Origin: Bin55 sp965205545
GTDB lineage: Bacteria; Pseudomonadota; Gammaproteobacteria; Pseudomonadales; Azotimanducaceae
Reading direction: 5' to 3'
NCBI GenBank assembly: GCA_965205545.1
Contig: OZ242170.1
Span: 1,364,001-1,428,000, forward strand
Length of the DNA stretch: 64,000 bases
Below the pieces are notes generated by a model. That model saw only the letters and a list, made by a program, of their open reading frames with translations, searched no databases and was not told the DNA's origin. Every line of letters starts with the position of its first letter. Within the stretch, counting starts at the first letter, position 1. Positions 34,826 to 43,620 of the stretch are shown in pieces. The position numbers were made by a program, and so were the translations under genes.

Positions 34826-34923
34826 GTATTTACCTCATTCGCCGCGACGAGACCGAGTTCAAGTAGATACGGAATCGCAACTTTTGTTAGCCGAGTATTT
34901 TATTACTTTAGAGCAGCTATTGG

Positions 34924-34940
34924 AGTTGGCGTTTCCAACT
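34924..34940. other. Small perfect hairpin upstream of the PP2C/STAS gene
   Basis: AGTTGG-CGTTT-CCAACT is a perfect six-bp inverted repeat. A second, CAACC-AAA-GGTTG, is at 34977-34989. They lie between dsbC and the phosphatase gene, without a convincing T run, and could be weak terminators or protein-binding sites. Confidence 0.3.
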
Positions 34941-35028
34941 TACAGTGAAAACACAAAACTCCCCAACACTTTTGGACAACCAAAGGTTGCGATCGAATTG
35001 CGAGTTGAGCTCAGTTGTGCAGTGAAGT

Positions 35029-35787
35029 CTACGACGACGGTTGGGTTGAGAGCTCTCTTTCGAGTTGCTCAGGAGTGACAAACCCAGGTATGATCGCCCC
35101 GTTTTCAAGAACCATCGCTGGTGTGCCGCTAATATTCATCTTGCTGCCAAGCTCAAATTGCTCGTCGATGGGATTTTCGCAACTCTTGTTTCGGATAGTC
35201 TCCCCCCGCTTCAATGCCGCAATTGCAGCGTTAGGATCGTCTGCACACCAGGCTGAAACCATCTTGTTATAAGTCTTTGAATTCTTGCCAGCCCGAGGGT
35301 AGGCGAGATAACGAATCTCGATTCCGCGTGTCTTGTAGCCCTCTATCTGCTCGTGAAGCAATCGGCAATAGCCACAATCCACATCGGTAAACACGTACAC
35401 GACGTGCTCCACTTCGTCTTTCGGCGCAAAATTCAGACTTTCGTCTAGCGGCACATTCGCCAATAGCTCCTTGCGCAAAGTGTTCCTGCTGGTTTCAGTA
35501 AGGTTCGTCGTGCCAGCGCCATCAATCCTGTGAAGCTCTCCAACGAAAACATACTTGCCGTCTGCCGATGAATAGAGGAGTCTGCCATCGTTCGTCTCGA
35601 CCTCGTAGATCTCGGAGAGCGGCGTAGTAGTCACCTCTGCTACGCTCAATCCAAGCGTTTGCAAGGAATCCGAGATTGCGCTTTCAGCACTAGAATTCTC
35701 CTCGTCCTCCTGCGACATTGCCATGCTCGAACACGACAGAGTCAAAAAGAGGACCATTACTGGTCGAGTAAGCTCACCGACACTCAT
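35029..35787 (-). CDS. dsbC: Thiol:disulfide interchange protein DsbC
   Basis: DsbC is the periplasmic disulfide isomerase. The 252-residue precursor has a signal sequence (MSVGELTRPVMVLFLTLSCS), an N-terminal dimerisation domain and a thioredoxin domain with active site CGYC in VYVFTDVDCGYCRLLHEQ, plus the cis-Pro loop SGTPAMVLENGAIIPG. ATG 35787 was chosen because the in-frame upstream ATG gives a poorer signal peptide. dsbB is elsewhere in the window at 42.5 kb. Confidence 0.94.
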   Translation of the reverse strand: MSVGELTRPVMVLFLTLSCSSMAMSQEDEENSSAESAISDSLQTLGLSVAEVTTTPLSEIYEVETNDGRLLYSSADGKYVFVGELHRIDGAGTTNLTETSRNTLRKELLANVPLDESLNFAPKDEVEHVVYVFTDVDCGYCRLLHEQIEGYKTRGIEIRYLAYPRAGKNSKTYNKMVSAWCADDPNAAIAALKRGETIRNKSCENPIDEQFELGSKMNISGTPAMVLENGAIIPGFVTPEQLERELSTQPSS

Positions 35788-35864
35788 TGCTTGCGATCTA
35801 TAGAGCATTGCTACTTGGGCATATTAATGGATGTAGAGTTCCTTCGCAGCCACTAAGTGTTTGT

Positions 35865-35880
35865 ATTGCCGAGTGGCAAT
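35865..35880. promoter_or_regulatory. Inverted repeat upstream of the flavin monooxygenase gene
   Basis: ATTGCC-GAGT-GGCAAT is a perfect six-bp dyad in the 153-nt divergent gap between dsbC and the luciferase-like gene. It may be an operator. No clear promoter elements can be paired with it. Confidence 0.3.
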
Positions 35881-35940
35881 TGGGCTTACTGAGCTAGGCG
35901 ATTCATTACACTTATACACTCTCAAATTCGTCCATCGCGC

Positions 35941-37230
35941 ATGAAATTCGGCATTTTCTACGAACATCAGCTACCTAGACCTTGGAATCACGGCGAAGAA
36001 CACAAGCTGTTTCAAGACGCTCTTGAACAAGTGGAGGTGGCCGACAAGCTAGGGATCGACTTCGCTTGGGAAGTAGAGCATCATTTCTTAGAGGAATACT
36101 CTCACTCGTCCGCACCAGAAGTATTTCTCGCCGCGTGCTCCCAGCGAACGGAGAACATTCGTCTTGGTCATGGAATTCGCCAAGTCATTCCCCAATACAA
36201 CCACCCGGCTCGCACGGCTGAAGTCATAGCCACCTTGGACCTCGTGTCGAATGGAAGAGTCGAGTTTGGGACTGGCGAATCCTCGGCGGAGCTTGAACTA
36301 GGCGGCTTCAAGATCCCAGTAGCGCGAAAACGCAAGATCTATCTGGAAGCCACTGAACAAATAGCCAACATGCTAGCTATGGATCCCTATCCTGGCTACA
36401 AGGGACAATACTTCGATATGCCATGCAGGAACATCGTTCCCAAGCCTGTGCAGCGACCGCACCCGCCCCTCTGGGTCGCATGCTCACAGCGCGAGACCAT
36501 CCGCATGGCTGCCCGACTTGGAATCGGTGCTCTTACTTTTGCGTTTGTCGACCCTGCAGAGGCGACGGAATGGGTCGAAGAGTACTACAACATCATCAAG
36601 TCAGAGGCATGTGTGCCAATTGGTCACTCTATCAATCCAAACATATGCATGGTGTCTAGCTTTTCTTGTCACTATGACCGTGAATTGGCAGTTCGACGTG
36701 GACTAGACGGGTTCGAGTTCTTTGCCTTCGCTCTCGGCAGCCTCTACGCGTTCGGAACCCACAAGCCAGGTCGCACCAACCTTTGGGACCAATACATCAA
36801 AATGCGCGATGCTCAACGACAGGAAAACCCAGTCGACATCACCAATGCACTGAGCGGGAGTCGAGGTGGAATCGGCACTCCAGACGATCTTAGAGAGCAC
36901 TTGCTGAAGTTTGAGGCATGTGGGGTCGATCAGGTGACCTTCATTCAGCAGGCTGGAAACAATCGCCATGAAGACATTTGCGAATCGTTGGAAATATTCG
37001 CGAAGGACGTGATGGGTGAATTCAAAGAGCGCGACCTTGCTCGCGAAGAAAAGAAACTCAAGGAACTTCAGCCATATTTAGATGCAGCGATGGAACGCAA
37101 GATCAAAATGCGCGAACTCTCTGACGACGAGATTCCCTCGTACATGTCATTAGGCAGACGCGTTAGTGAGGACTCAAAGAAAGAAAAGTCCATATACGAG
37201 GGCCCAGCCGCACAAGCTGCGGGAGCCTAA
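35941..37230 (+). CDS. Luciferase-like (LLM class) flavin-dependent monooxygenase
   Basis: The 429-residue cytosolic protein has the bacterial-luciferase-like TIM barrel: MKFGIFYEHQLPRPW, FAWEVEHHFLEEYSHSSAPEVFLA, RLGHGIRQVIPQYNHPARTAE and ASLDLVSNGR-like ATLDLVSNGRVEFGTGES. These enzymes use FMNH2 supplied by a partner reductase. A long C-terminal charged segment (about 370-429) is beyond the barrel. Such genes are common in organisms degrading terpenoids or alkanes, but the substrate cannot be read here. Monocistronic. Confidence 0.87.
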   Translation: MKFGIFYEHQLPRPWNHGEEHKLFQDALEQVEVADKLGIDFAWEVEHHFLEEYSHSSAPEVFLAACSQRTENIRLGHGIRQVIPQYNHPARTAEVIATLDLVSNGRVEFGTGESSAELELGGFKIPVARKRKIYLEATEQIANMLAMDPYPGYKGQYFDMPCRNIVPKPVQRPHPPLWVACSQRETIRMAARLGIGALTFAFVDPAEATEWVEEYYNIIKSEACVPIGHSINPNICMVSSFSCHYDRELAVRRGLDGFEFFAFALGSLYAFGTHKPGRTNLWDQYIKMRDAQRQENPVDITNALSGSRGGIGTPDDLREHLLKFEACGVDQVTFIQQAGNNRHEDICESLEIFAKDVMGEFKERDLAREEKKLKELQPYLDAAMERKIKMRELSDDEIPSYMSLGRRVSEDSKKEKSIYEGPAAQAAGA

Positions 37231-37400
37231 CACTTTGGGCACCTGAGTCCCGAATGACCCAGCTAACAGGGCTATAGGCTTCGCGCAATCCCGCGAACCG
37301 CAAAGGCCGTTCTCGCCAACGAGAGAATGCCAAGCCAATTAATGCTAGGATTCTGTTACTTTGTTGTGACCGTTTCTATTGCAATGGCATCTAAGGATGT

Positions 37401-38000
37401 ATGGCGAACATTGGTGGCGTCCAGATTGCAGTAGAAGTCGTTGAACGACTGATGAAGGGCGATCCGGAAGCGCAAGAGCAAGTTTTCAAGGCATTGTCTG
37501 GCCCTGTCTACTCGATGGCGCTTCGTATATTGGGCGACTCTCACGCTGCTGAGGACGTTGCTCAGGATACGTTCATGGATGTATTGACCAAAGCGCATAC
37601 GATACGACAACCATCCCACTTTGTGGGTTGGGTTAGAACGCTGGCGGTCAATCGGTGCTATATGAGACTCAGGTCGCCTTGGCACCGCAGACGCGTGAAT
37701 TACGAACCTGTTGCGACAGGCGCCGAAGACGCTACGTCAGAACTGATTGACGTTGAGCGAGCACTTGCAAGCATGGAGCCAAAGACTCGCTTGGTAGTTT
37801 GGATGTATTGCGTAGAGGGCTACACGCATGAAGAAATCGGCAAATTGCTCAAACGCAGCACAAGTTACTCCAAAGTAATCATTTCGCGCCTAAATCAGAA
37901 CATGGAGAAATCAAGACAAGATGAGGCTGCAGCCCAGCAAAGGCAACCGCACGAGGGAGCTGCATATTCAAATCAATGGAACACAATGACATGTCAGTGA
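37401..38000 (+). CDS. ECF-type RNA polymerase sigma factor
   Basis: The 199-residue protein has sigma region 2 (about 28-95, with RILGDSHAAEDVAQDTFMDVL and FVGWVRTLAVNRC) and region 4 (about 118-165, MEPKTRLVVWMYCVEGYTHEEIGKLLKRS). It heads a four-gene cluster with a putative anti-sigma factor and two PDZ proteins. AAGGA precedes the ATG. Region 4 recognition residues and the signal cannot be deduced. The C-terminal extension of ~30 Gln/Ala-rich residues is unusual. Confidence 0.9.
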   Translation: MANIGGVQIAVEVVERLMKGDPEAQEQVFKALSGPVYSMALRILGDSHAAEDVAQDTFMDVLTKAHTIRQPSHFVGWVRTLAVNRCYMRLRSPWHRRRVNYEPVATGAEDATSELIDVERALASMEPKTRLVVWMYCVEGYTHEEIGKLLKRSTSYSKVIISRLNQNMEKSRQDEAAAQQRQPHEGAAYSNQWNTMTCQ

Positions 38001-38488
38001 ACTCGATAAACGATCTCACAAGAGGACTGCGCCAATTGTCCGACGTGCCACCGCCTGGTGACATGCTTGAGCAAGTGCGGGTCAAGATTCGACGAAGAAA
38101 GGTCCGTCAACAGCAGTTCGTGCAAATTGGCGGAGTGTCGTGTATGGCGCTCGTCGTATTTGGACTGGTGTTTTGGAATCAACCTCCCTTGAACCGAACC
38201 GATCCTGCAACTGTAAGCACGGTTCCTCAGGTTGAAAATACGCCCAATGATCCATTGGACGCATTGCAAAAGGAATTGCTCAATGAGTTCTCGGCGTCAA
38301 CGATTGAGCGGTCCGCAATCGTAATTCGGGTGGCTGGCATCAATACAGAGCTTGATGAGCTAGAAGCCGGGAATACGGCACGACGCGATGAACTCCTGAA
38401 ACAAAAAGACGCTCTCAAGAGATCGTATCGGCTGCTAAAGTCCCAATCCCCTCCCATTACCTTAGCCAGTTTCGACGGAGTCTTATAG
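37976..38488 (+). CDS. Putative membrane-anchored anti-sigma factor
   Basis: The 170-residue protein has a short cytosolic N-terminus (about 1-48), one membrane segment (about 51-66, GVSCMALVVFGLVFW) and a periplasmic helical part with heptad-like charge pattern (LQKELLNEFSASTIERS...RRDELLKQKDALKRS). It overlaps the sigma gene by 25 nt (ATG 37991 would overlap less). The topology and position fit an anti-sigma factor, but the cytosolic part has no zinc motif. Inference only. Confidence 0.65.
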   Translation: MEHNDMSVNSINDLTRGLRQLSDVPPPGDMLEQVRVKIRRRKVRQQQFVQIGGVSCMALVVFGLVFWNQPPLNRTDPATVSTVPQVENTPNDPLDALQKELLNEFSASTIERSAIVIRVAGINTELDELEAGNTARRDELLKQKDALKRSYRLLKSQSPPITLASFDGVL

Positions 38489-38506
38489 ACCCGCACGGAG
38501 TCAATC

Positions 38507-39496
38507 ATGAAATCACTTCTAACTTCAATTCTCACGATTGGTTGTTTACTTGGAACGTTCACGCTCGCCCAAGAAGGCAACTCGAGCGATGCAACCGATG
38601 ACACAAACCTTACTGAAATCGAAGCAGCTAGCCTTTCTGACAGAGGAGCGACTAGGGGCATTGTTACTCAGTATCAGCAAGAGCAAATGAGACGGGTACG
38701 AAGACAATTTGAAGAAGCCGTGGGTGCCATGGCCGCGGCGGAAGGACATTCCGAAGCGATTTCTCGGATTGCTCCTTATGTGTCAGCTCTATCGCCTCAA
38801 TTGGAATTGCTGTCGGACAATCTCACGTATGCCATCCAATCCAAGGCTGGTATGGGTTTCATTGGAATCCGAATGGGCGAGGCCACAGATCAAGGAGTTT
38901 TGATCGAGCAGGTAATTGAGGACACACCGGCGGAAAGTGGGGGACTGCAGGATGGCGACATAGTCGCTTCAGTTGACGGTGTGCAAATCAAGGAAGCCGA
39001 CGATCCCGTACGTGCGCTCACTGCTCTGATTAGTGTGGCTGAGCCGGGCACGACAATTAGTTTGGAAGTAATTAGGAACAAAAGGAAACTAGACAAGACG
39101 CTCACTACTGTTTCACGGCGGCAATACCCGGAAGTGTGGGCCTATGAAATGAATGCGCCAGGTAGGTATTCCCTATTGAACCAATTCGGTAGCAGACTTG
39201 GCGATTTGCGAGATCTACGCACTCTGGTGCTAGTTGAATTTGAGAGCGATCTTGGACATTACTTCGGAGAGGAGTTTGGAGTCTTGGTCATCGATGCCCC
39301 AGAAGGTCGAGAATTGAAGAAGGGTGATGTGTTGTTGAGAATCAATGACAAACCAGTTCGATCCTTCTCTCATGCGAAACGATTTTTCTCCAATTCCGAA
39401 AAACCCGCGGCAGTTGTCGTAAAGCGTCGCGGACGCGAGCAGAAATTCGATTTCATGTCGAGCGATCTACATATAACTCAAGTAGGGGGTGCATGA
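38507..39496 (+). CDS. Exported twin-PDZ protein, member 1 of a tandem pair
   Basis: The 329-residue protein starts with a signal peptide (LLTSILTIGCLLGTFTLAQ), then a helical stretch, a PDZ domain at about 120-210 (MGFIGIRMGEATDQGVLIEQ, AGL-type SGGLQDGDIVASVDG), and a second PDZ-like domain at about 230-320 (LGHYFGEEFGVLVIDAPEG, KKGDVLLRINDKPVRSFSHA). No Ser-protease domain is present. CGGAG lies six nt before the ATG. It is a paralogue of the next gene and could present peptides or bind envelope proteins for the sigma/anti-sigma system. Confidence 0.82.
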   Translation: MKSLLTSILTIGCLLGTFTLAQEGNSSDATDDTNLTEIEAASLSDRGATRGIVTQYQQEQMRRVRRQFEEAVGAMAAAEGHSEAISRIAPYVSALSPQLELLSDNLTYAIQSKAGMGFIGIRMGEATDQGVLIEQVIEDTPAESGGLQDGDIVASVDGVQIKEADDPVRALTALISVAEPGTTISLEVIRNKRKLDKTLTTVSRRQYPEVWAYEMNAPGRYSLLNQFGSRLGDLRDLRTLVLVEFESDLGHYFGEEFGVLVIDAPEGRELKKGDVLLRINDKPVRSFSHAKRFFSNSEKPAAVVVKRRGREQKFDFMSSDLHITQVGGA

Positions 39497-39563
39497 CTGG
39501 GACTATGGACCCACAAGCATCCGCAGATGTGAACCAACGCTTATGGTTAGCTAGGAGATATTT

Positions 39564-40550
39564 ATGACTGTTTTTTCAAGATTCTCGCTCTATCTGGCAA
39601 TGGCTTTGTTCGTAGTTGCCAATGTGGGAGCGCAAGAGAATCAAAAGCAAGACGAACAAGACTACAAAGAGGTTCTCGAACAGCTCGATGCTGCGGTGGA
39701 AGCACTTGCCGAGCTCGAGAGCGACGTGATTGTGCACGAGCTTGGACCGCTGGTTCATTCCCTGCAACCAGGAGTCGAGTCGTTAACTGAAGTCTTGCTC
39801 AGCGTTTTGGGTGAATTTGGTGATGCAATTCAGCTTGGGCAAATCGGGGTCACCCTATCAACCACTCCAGACAAAAACCTAACAGTTGTCGGGATTCAGG
39901 AATGGAGTCCTGCAATAGGTGCAGGTCTGAAACAAGATGATCAAGTCGTCACCATTGACGGGCTTAAGATCACGGAAGCCGATGATCCAGAAACCACTGC
40001 CAATAGGCTGATCTCGAACCTGTCGCACGGCGACACGTTGCGCTTAGGCATATTGCGGGAGGGCAAGCACGTCGATATTCCGATAGAGGTGGGAACATCC
40101 TCAGCTGCTCGACTTTGGATCCACCCCACCCCGAAACGGCCCATTGTTTACTTAGGTGACGGCAACTTCGATCTAGGGGATTTCGGCACTGTAATAGCAA
40201 GTGATGGATCTCTCACGGGGTGGTTAGGTTCTGGTGCCCGAAGCAACTCCGCAGAGGCCATTGACGTCATTTCTCTGTTAGAGGTGGAAGAGGAACTCGG
40301 TCACTACTTCGGTGTCGACTTCGGGGTGCTGGTTCTTAGCGTTTCAGACGACCACGATGTTCTAAAGCCTGGAGACGTTCTCCTGAAAATCGGAGAGAAC
40401 TCCGTACGTTCGTTTTCCCATGCAAACCGCTACATACGACAACGTAGCGACACTCCGGAGTTAGAAATAACAGTTCGACGGCGTGGAAAGCAAACAACCC
40501 TCGATTTAGATTCGAGCCGCACTGCTTTCGTGTCGGTGCTAGAACGCTAA
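39564..40550 (+). CDS. Exported twin-PDZ protein, member 2 of a tandem pair
   Basis: The 328-residue paralogue of the preceding gene has the same plan: signal peptide (LYLAMALFVVANVGAQ), helical N-terminal part, PDZ at about 90-180 (IGVTLSTTPDKNLTVVGIQE, GAGLKQDDQVVTIDG), and a second PDZ-like unit at about 230-325 with ELGHYFGVDFGVLVLSV and KPGDVLLKIGENSVRSFSHA, matching the first protein closely at its end. The rest has diverged strongly, implying an old duplication. Convergent with the ABC-F gene. Confidence 0.82.
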   Translation: MTVFSRFSLYLAMALFVVANVGAQENQKQDEQDYKEVLEQLDAAVEALAELESDVIVHELGPLVHSLQPGVESLTEVLLSVLGEFGDAIQLGQIGVTLSTTPDKNLTVVGIQEWSPAIGAGLKQDDQVVTIDGLKITEADDPETTANRLISNLSHGDTLRLGILREGKHVDIPIEVGTSSAARLWIHPTPKRPIVYLGDGNFDLGDFGTVIASDGSLTGWLGSGARSNSAEAIDVISLLEVEEELGHYFGVDFGVLVLSVSDDHDVLKPGDVLLKIGENSVRSFSHANRYIRQRSDTPELEITVRRRGKQTTLDLDSSRTAFVSVLER

Positions 40551-40593
40551 CTAGTATCAAGTGTGTGGATGTCGATAGGTTCCTCCCTAAAAG

Positions 40594-42453
40594 TCAACTC
40601 TTATAGAGTCTCTCTTCTATCGACATCCACTCGTTCTCTAGCTCTTCAATCGTTTTTCTAGTCTTTCCATGCATTCTAATCCAATCCTGCAATTCGCTGC
40701 GATTGGCGTCTAAGAATGTTTGCGGGTCCGCAAGCTTCTCGTTCAATTCTTTTACCGTCTTCTCGAGCTGTCCTAACGTTGTCTCTATTTGAGCCCTGCG
40801 AACCACGAGTTCTCGCGTGCGATTTCGTGCATCCGCACGTTCCTTTCTAAGCAGTTTAGACGTGGGCTTCGCTGGTTTGACCTGTTGCTTCGGTTCGCCG
40901 ATAGTCGCTTCGTAGTCGTCTAGATCCCCCTCAAATGCTGAAACACTGCCACCTTTAACGAGCCAAAACTCGTTGACACACTGCCTTAGCAAGTGCTGGT
41001 CATGTGCAACGATTACGACGGCACCTTGAAATTCATCGAGTGCGTTTGAGAGGGCGGTGCGCATGTCCATGTCCAAGTGGTTTGTCGGTTCATCTAGTAC
41101 CAATAGAGCCGGTCTCTCTAGAGCGATCGTTGCCAAGACCAAACGCGCTTTCTCGCCGCCGCTAAACTGTTTGACGGGTCGAAATATGTCGTCGCCGCCA
41201 AAGCCCCATCCGCCGAGAAAATCTCGAACTTGCTGTGCGCTGAAATCAACTCGGTCCAATACGTGATCGCAAGCGTTTCGTTCGCCATCCAAGATCTCCA
41301 ATTGATGTTGTGCGAAGTACCCGGTGGATGTGTGTTCGCTGAAGCCAATGCTGCCATCTCTGGGCCGAATTTCACCTGCCAATGCCTTCAACAAGGTTGA
41401 CTTTCCTGCGCCGTTCAACCCAAGAACCCCGATGCGATCTTTGGGATAGATGCGTTCAGTTGTGTTGGTGATTACGTCATGTTCGTCGTAGCCCAGACTG
41501 CATCGGTCTATCGACACCATTGGTTCATCAAGTCGAGCAGGTGATTGAAACGAGAACCTGTATGGCAATTGAGTGCGAAGCACAGCTACTGCAGTCATCT
41601 TTTCAAGCACCTTGATTCTGCTCTGAACTTGACGCGCCTTGCTCGCTTTTGCGCGGAACCGATCTACGAATCTCTGTAAACGCTCACGTTCCTGCTCTTG
41701 ACGCTTCAGCGCAGTCTCCTGCTGAATCAACAGCTGAGCTCTTTGTTCTTCGAAGGAGGAGTAGCCGCCTCGATATGTGAAGGCTTGCAGCTGGTCAATG
41801 TGAACTATGGTGTCTACAACTTGATCCAAAAGATCGCGGTCATGGGCAATCAAGAGCACCGTACCGTCATAGTTTGCGAGCCACTTTTGAAACCACACCG
41901 TTGCCTCCAGATCCAAGTGATTGGTCGGCTCGTCCAACAGCATGAGATCGGCGGGCGTCATGAGTGTGCGTGCAAGATTCAGACGTATTCTCCAGCCTCC
42001 CGAAAAGTCCTTATGTGGCTTCGTGAAATCATCTGACTGGAACCCAAGTCCTGAGAGAATAGTGGCGGCTCTAGTTTCAAACGTGTAGCCTCCGCGGTCC
42101 TCAAATTCCGCAAATGCACGGGCGACTTCGACGCCGTCTCCCGACGATTGAGTTTGATCTATCTTTCGTTGCAGTTTGCGCAGCGCTGTATCGCCATCCA
42201 TGACGAAATTTATGGCTTGACTGTCCGAAGGAGGTACGTTCTGGTCTAGCCAAGAGATTCGCCAGGTCGCGGGATACTCAACGGTTCCTTCTTCAGGCTG
42301 CAGCTTGCGCCGAACCAGCGCAAACAGCGTGGTTTTGCCTATTCCGTTTCTTCCAACGAGACCGACGGAGTGACCAGCATGAACCGTGAAGGAAAGATCT
42401 TCAAAAAGAGGCGCGTCTCCGTACTTGAAGCACACCTTGTTGAATTGAAGCAG
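40594..42453 (-). CDS. ABC-F translation factor (YheS-like)
   Basis: ABC-F proteins bind the ribosomal E-site rather than membranes. The 619-residue product has two ATPase domains: Walker A GRNGIGKTT and GLNGAGKST, signatures DFSGGWRIRLNLA and QFSGGEKARLVLA, both with LDEPTNHLDL-type Walker B, and a P-site tRNA-interaction linker (RQEQERERLQRFVDRFRAKA). A C-terminal coiled coil follows. No ATG, GTG or TTG lies at the homologous N-terminus: CTG 42453 (MLQFNKVCFKYGD) has TAGGAG six nt upstream, whereas GTG 42435 has none and would lose six conserved residues. Confidence 0.93.
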   Translation of the reverse strand: MLQFNKVCFKYGDAPLFEDLSFTVHAGHSVGLVGRNGIGKTTLFALVRRKLQPEEGTVEYPATWRISWLDQNVPPSDSQAINFVMDGDTALRKLQRKIDQTQSSGDGVEVARAFAEFEDRGGYTFETRAATILSGLGFQSDDFTKPHKDFSGGWRIRLNLARTLMTPADLMLLDEPTNHLDLEATVWFQKWLANYDGTVLLIAHDRDLLDQVVDTIVHIDQLQAFTYRGGYSSFEEQRAQLLIQQETALKRQEQERERLQRFVDRFRAKASKARQVQSRIKVLEKMTAVAVLRTQLPYRFSFQSPARLDEPMVSIDRCSLGYDEHDVITNTTERIYPKDRIGVLGLNGAGKSTLLKALAGEIRPRDGSIGFSEHTSTGYFAQHQLEILDGERNACDHVLDRVDFSAQQVRDFLGGWGFGGDDIFRPVKQFSGGEKARLVLATIALERPALLVLDEPTNHLDMDMRTALSNALDEFQGAVVIVAHDQHLLRQCVNEFWLVKGGSVSAFEGDLDDYEATIGEPKQQVKPAKPTSKLLRKERADARNRTRELVVRRAQIETTLGQLEKTVKELNEKLADPQTFLDANRSELQDWIRMHGKTRKTIEELENEWMSIEERLYKS

Positions 42454-42466
42454 AGCATGCTCCTAG

Positions 42467-42958
42467 TCAGTAGGCAGAGCGTGGCCCCATTCGAAATTGC
42501 TGGATCGTCAATCCTATCAACACTATGAATGCGACGAGAGCCAATATAGGAATTGTGGGCGCACTCTCGGCACAGTCGGGCGATCCCGCGAACAGCGCTT
42601 CGAAAATATCTGCGAAGGGATAGCCGTCTCTAATCAGGGCATTAGCGCCAGCGAGACAGGCAACACTGTTGTCTGGACCAAATATCACATACAAGTGCCA
42701 TAGCGCAAATCCAATTCCGCCCAAGAAGAACAGTATGGAAAGCAGCGGCAGAATCCCCAGCCGCGAGTCCACCGTTAGGCTGGCTACGGAGACTAGAACT
42801 CCGAAAAACATCATGTAGCGTTGAGAAAGGCAAAGCGAACAGGGCGTCAAATTGAAGACGTGCTCCAATGCTAGAGTCAATGCCAGTGCGCCTCCGCCGC
42901 ACAGTACAACCAAGATTGCCCAAAACTCGCTGTGCCTATAGTCAAATTTGAGCATCAA
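42467..42958 (-). CDS. dsbB: Disulfide bond formation protein DsbB
   Basis: DsbB re-oxidises DsbA and passes electrons to quinones. The 163-residue protein has four membrane helices, the first periplasmic-loop Cys pair C-SL-C (LTPCSLCLSQR) and the second-loop Cys residues (ACLAG, PDCAES). Its quinone link fits the ubiquinone genes in the window. The stop codon is immediately followed by the Shine-Dalgarno of the ABC-F gene. Confidence 0.93.
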   Translation of the reverse strand: MMLKFDYRHSEFWAILVVLCGGGALALTLALEHVFNLTPCSLCLSQRYMMFFGVLVSVASLTVDSRLGILPLLSILFFLGGIGFALWHLYVIFGPDNSVACLAGANALIRDGYPFADIFEALFAGSPDCAESAPTIPILALVAFIVLIGLTIQQFRMGPRSAY

Positions 42959-43026
42959 CGGACACCTCCTCCCTCACCATCGTATGCGCCATCATAAATC
43001 CATGACATCCGTACTCTCATACCAAC

Positions 43027-43620
43027 TCAAGCAACTTGGCCGTCTGGCACATTGTTTGTCCACCAAATGGCCGCTTGCTCTTCGATCAATGGAAAGTAGC
43101 TTCGGAAGTCATCATAGAAGACATCGATGTCTCTTGCTATTACAGACAGTGCTGCCACATCTTCGTTCTTTAAGCGATGCAAGATTCTCTGCATGATCCT
43201 CAACATCACGTTCAAGTCCGAGTATGTCGACCAAAGGTCTCGATCCATGGTGTGCTTTAGAAATTTCTCGGCTGAATCCGGCATCTCGAATTTGGTCAAG
43301 ACACCATAGCAATAGTTTGTGAAATCGCTCAACTCGCCTTCCCCATGTACTTTCCAATGGACCGCCAACAAATGATCTGCAACCAAGTCGAGCAAAATCG
43401 GCGCAGCGCGACGCAAGGGTTTGCCGAAACGCCAATAGGTTGCTCGCATTTCCTCCATCCGATTGCTCTTGGAATCAATGTGCCTGTGCAATCGAATCCC
43501 ACTCTGCACATCGGATGGATAGGTGGTGGGGATAGGCCCTTTAACGAAGTCTCCCAGAAACGCGCCGGCTATGTGGGCTTCATCGTGTCTAGCCAACCAG
43601 CAGTGTGCCAGGAAATTCAC
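43027..43620 (-). CDS. acpH: Acyl carrier protein phosphodiesterase
   Basis: AcpH hydrolyses the 4'-phosphopantetheine from holo-ACP. The 197-residue product has the family start MNFLAHCWLARHDEAHIAGA, LGDFVKGP, and LDLVADHLLAVHW, with the HD-type histidines. It overlaps the gshA stop by four nt, so the two are co-translated. Length matches E. coli AcpH (193). Confidence 0.9.
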   Translation of the reverse strand: MNFLAHCWLARHDEAHIAGAFLGDFVKGPIPTTYPSDVQSGIRLHRHIDSKSNRMEEMRATYWRFGKPLRRAAPILLDLVADHLLAVHWKVHGEGELSDFTNYCYGVLTKFEMPDSAEKFLKHTMDRDLWSTYSDLNVMLRIMQRILHRLKNEDVAALSVIARDIDVFYDDFRSYFPLIEEQAAIWWTNNVPDGQVA

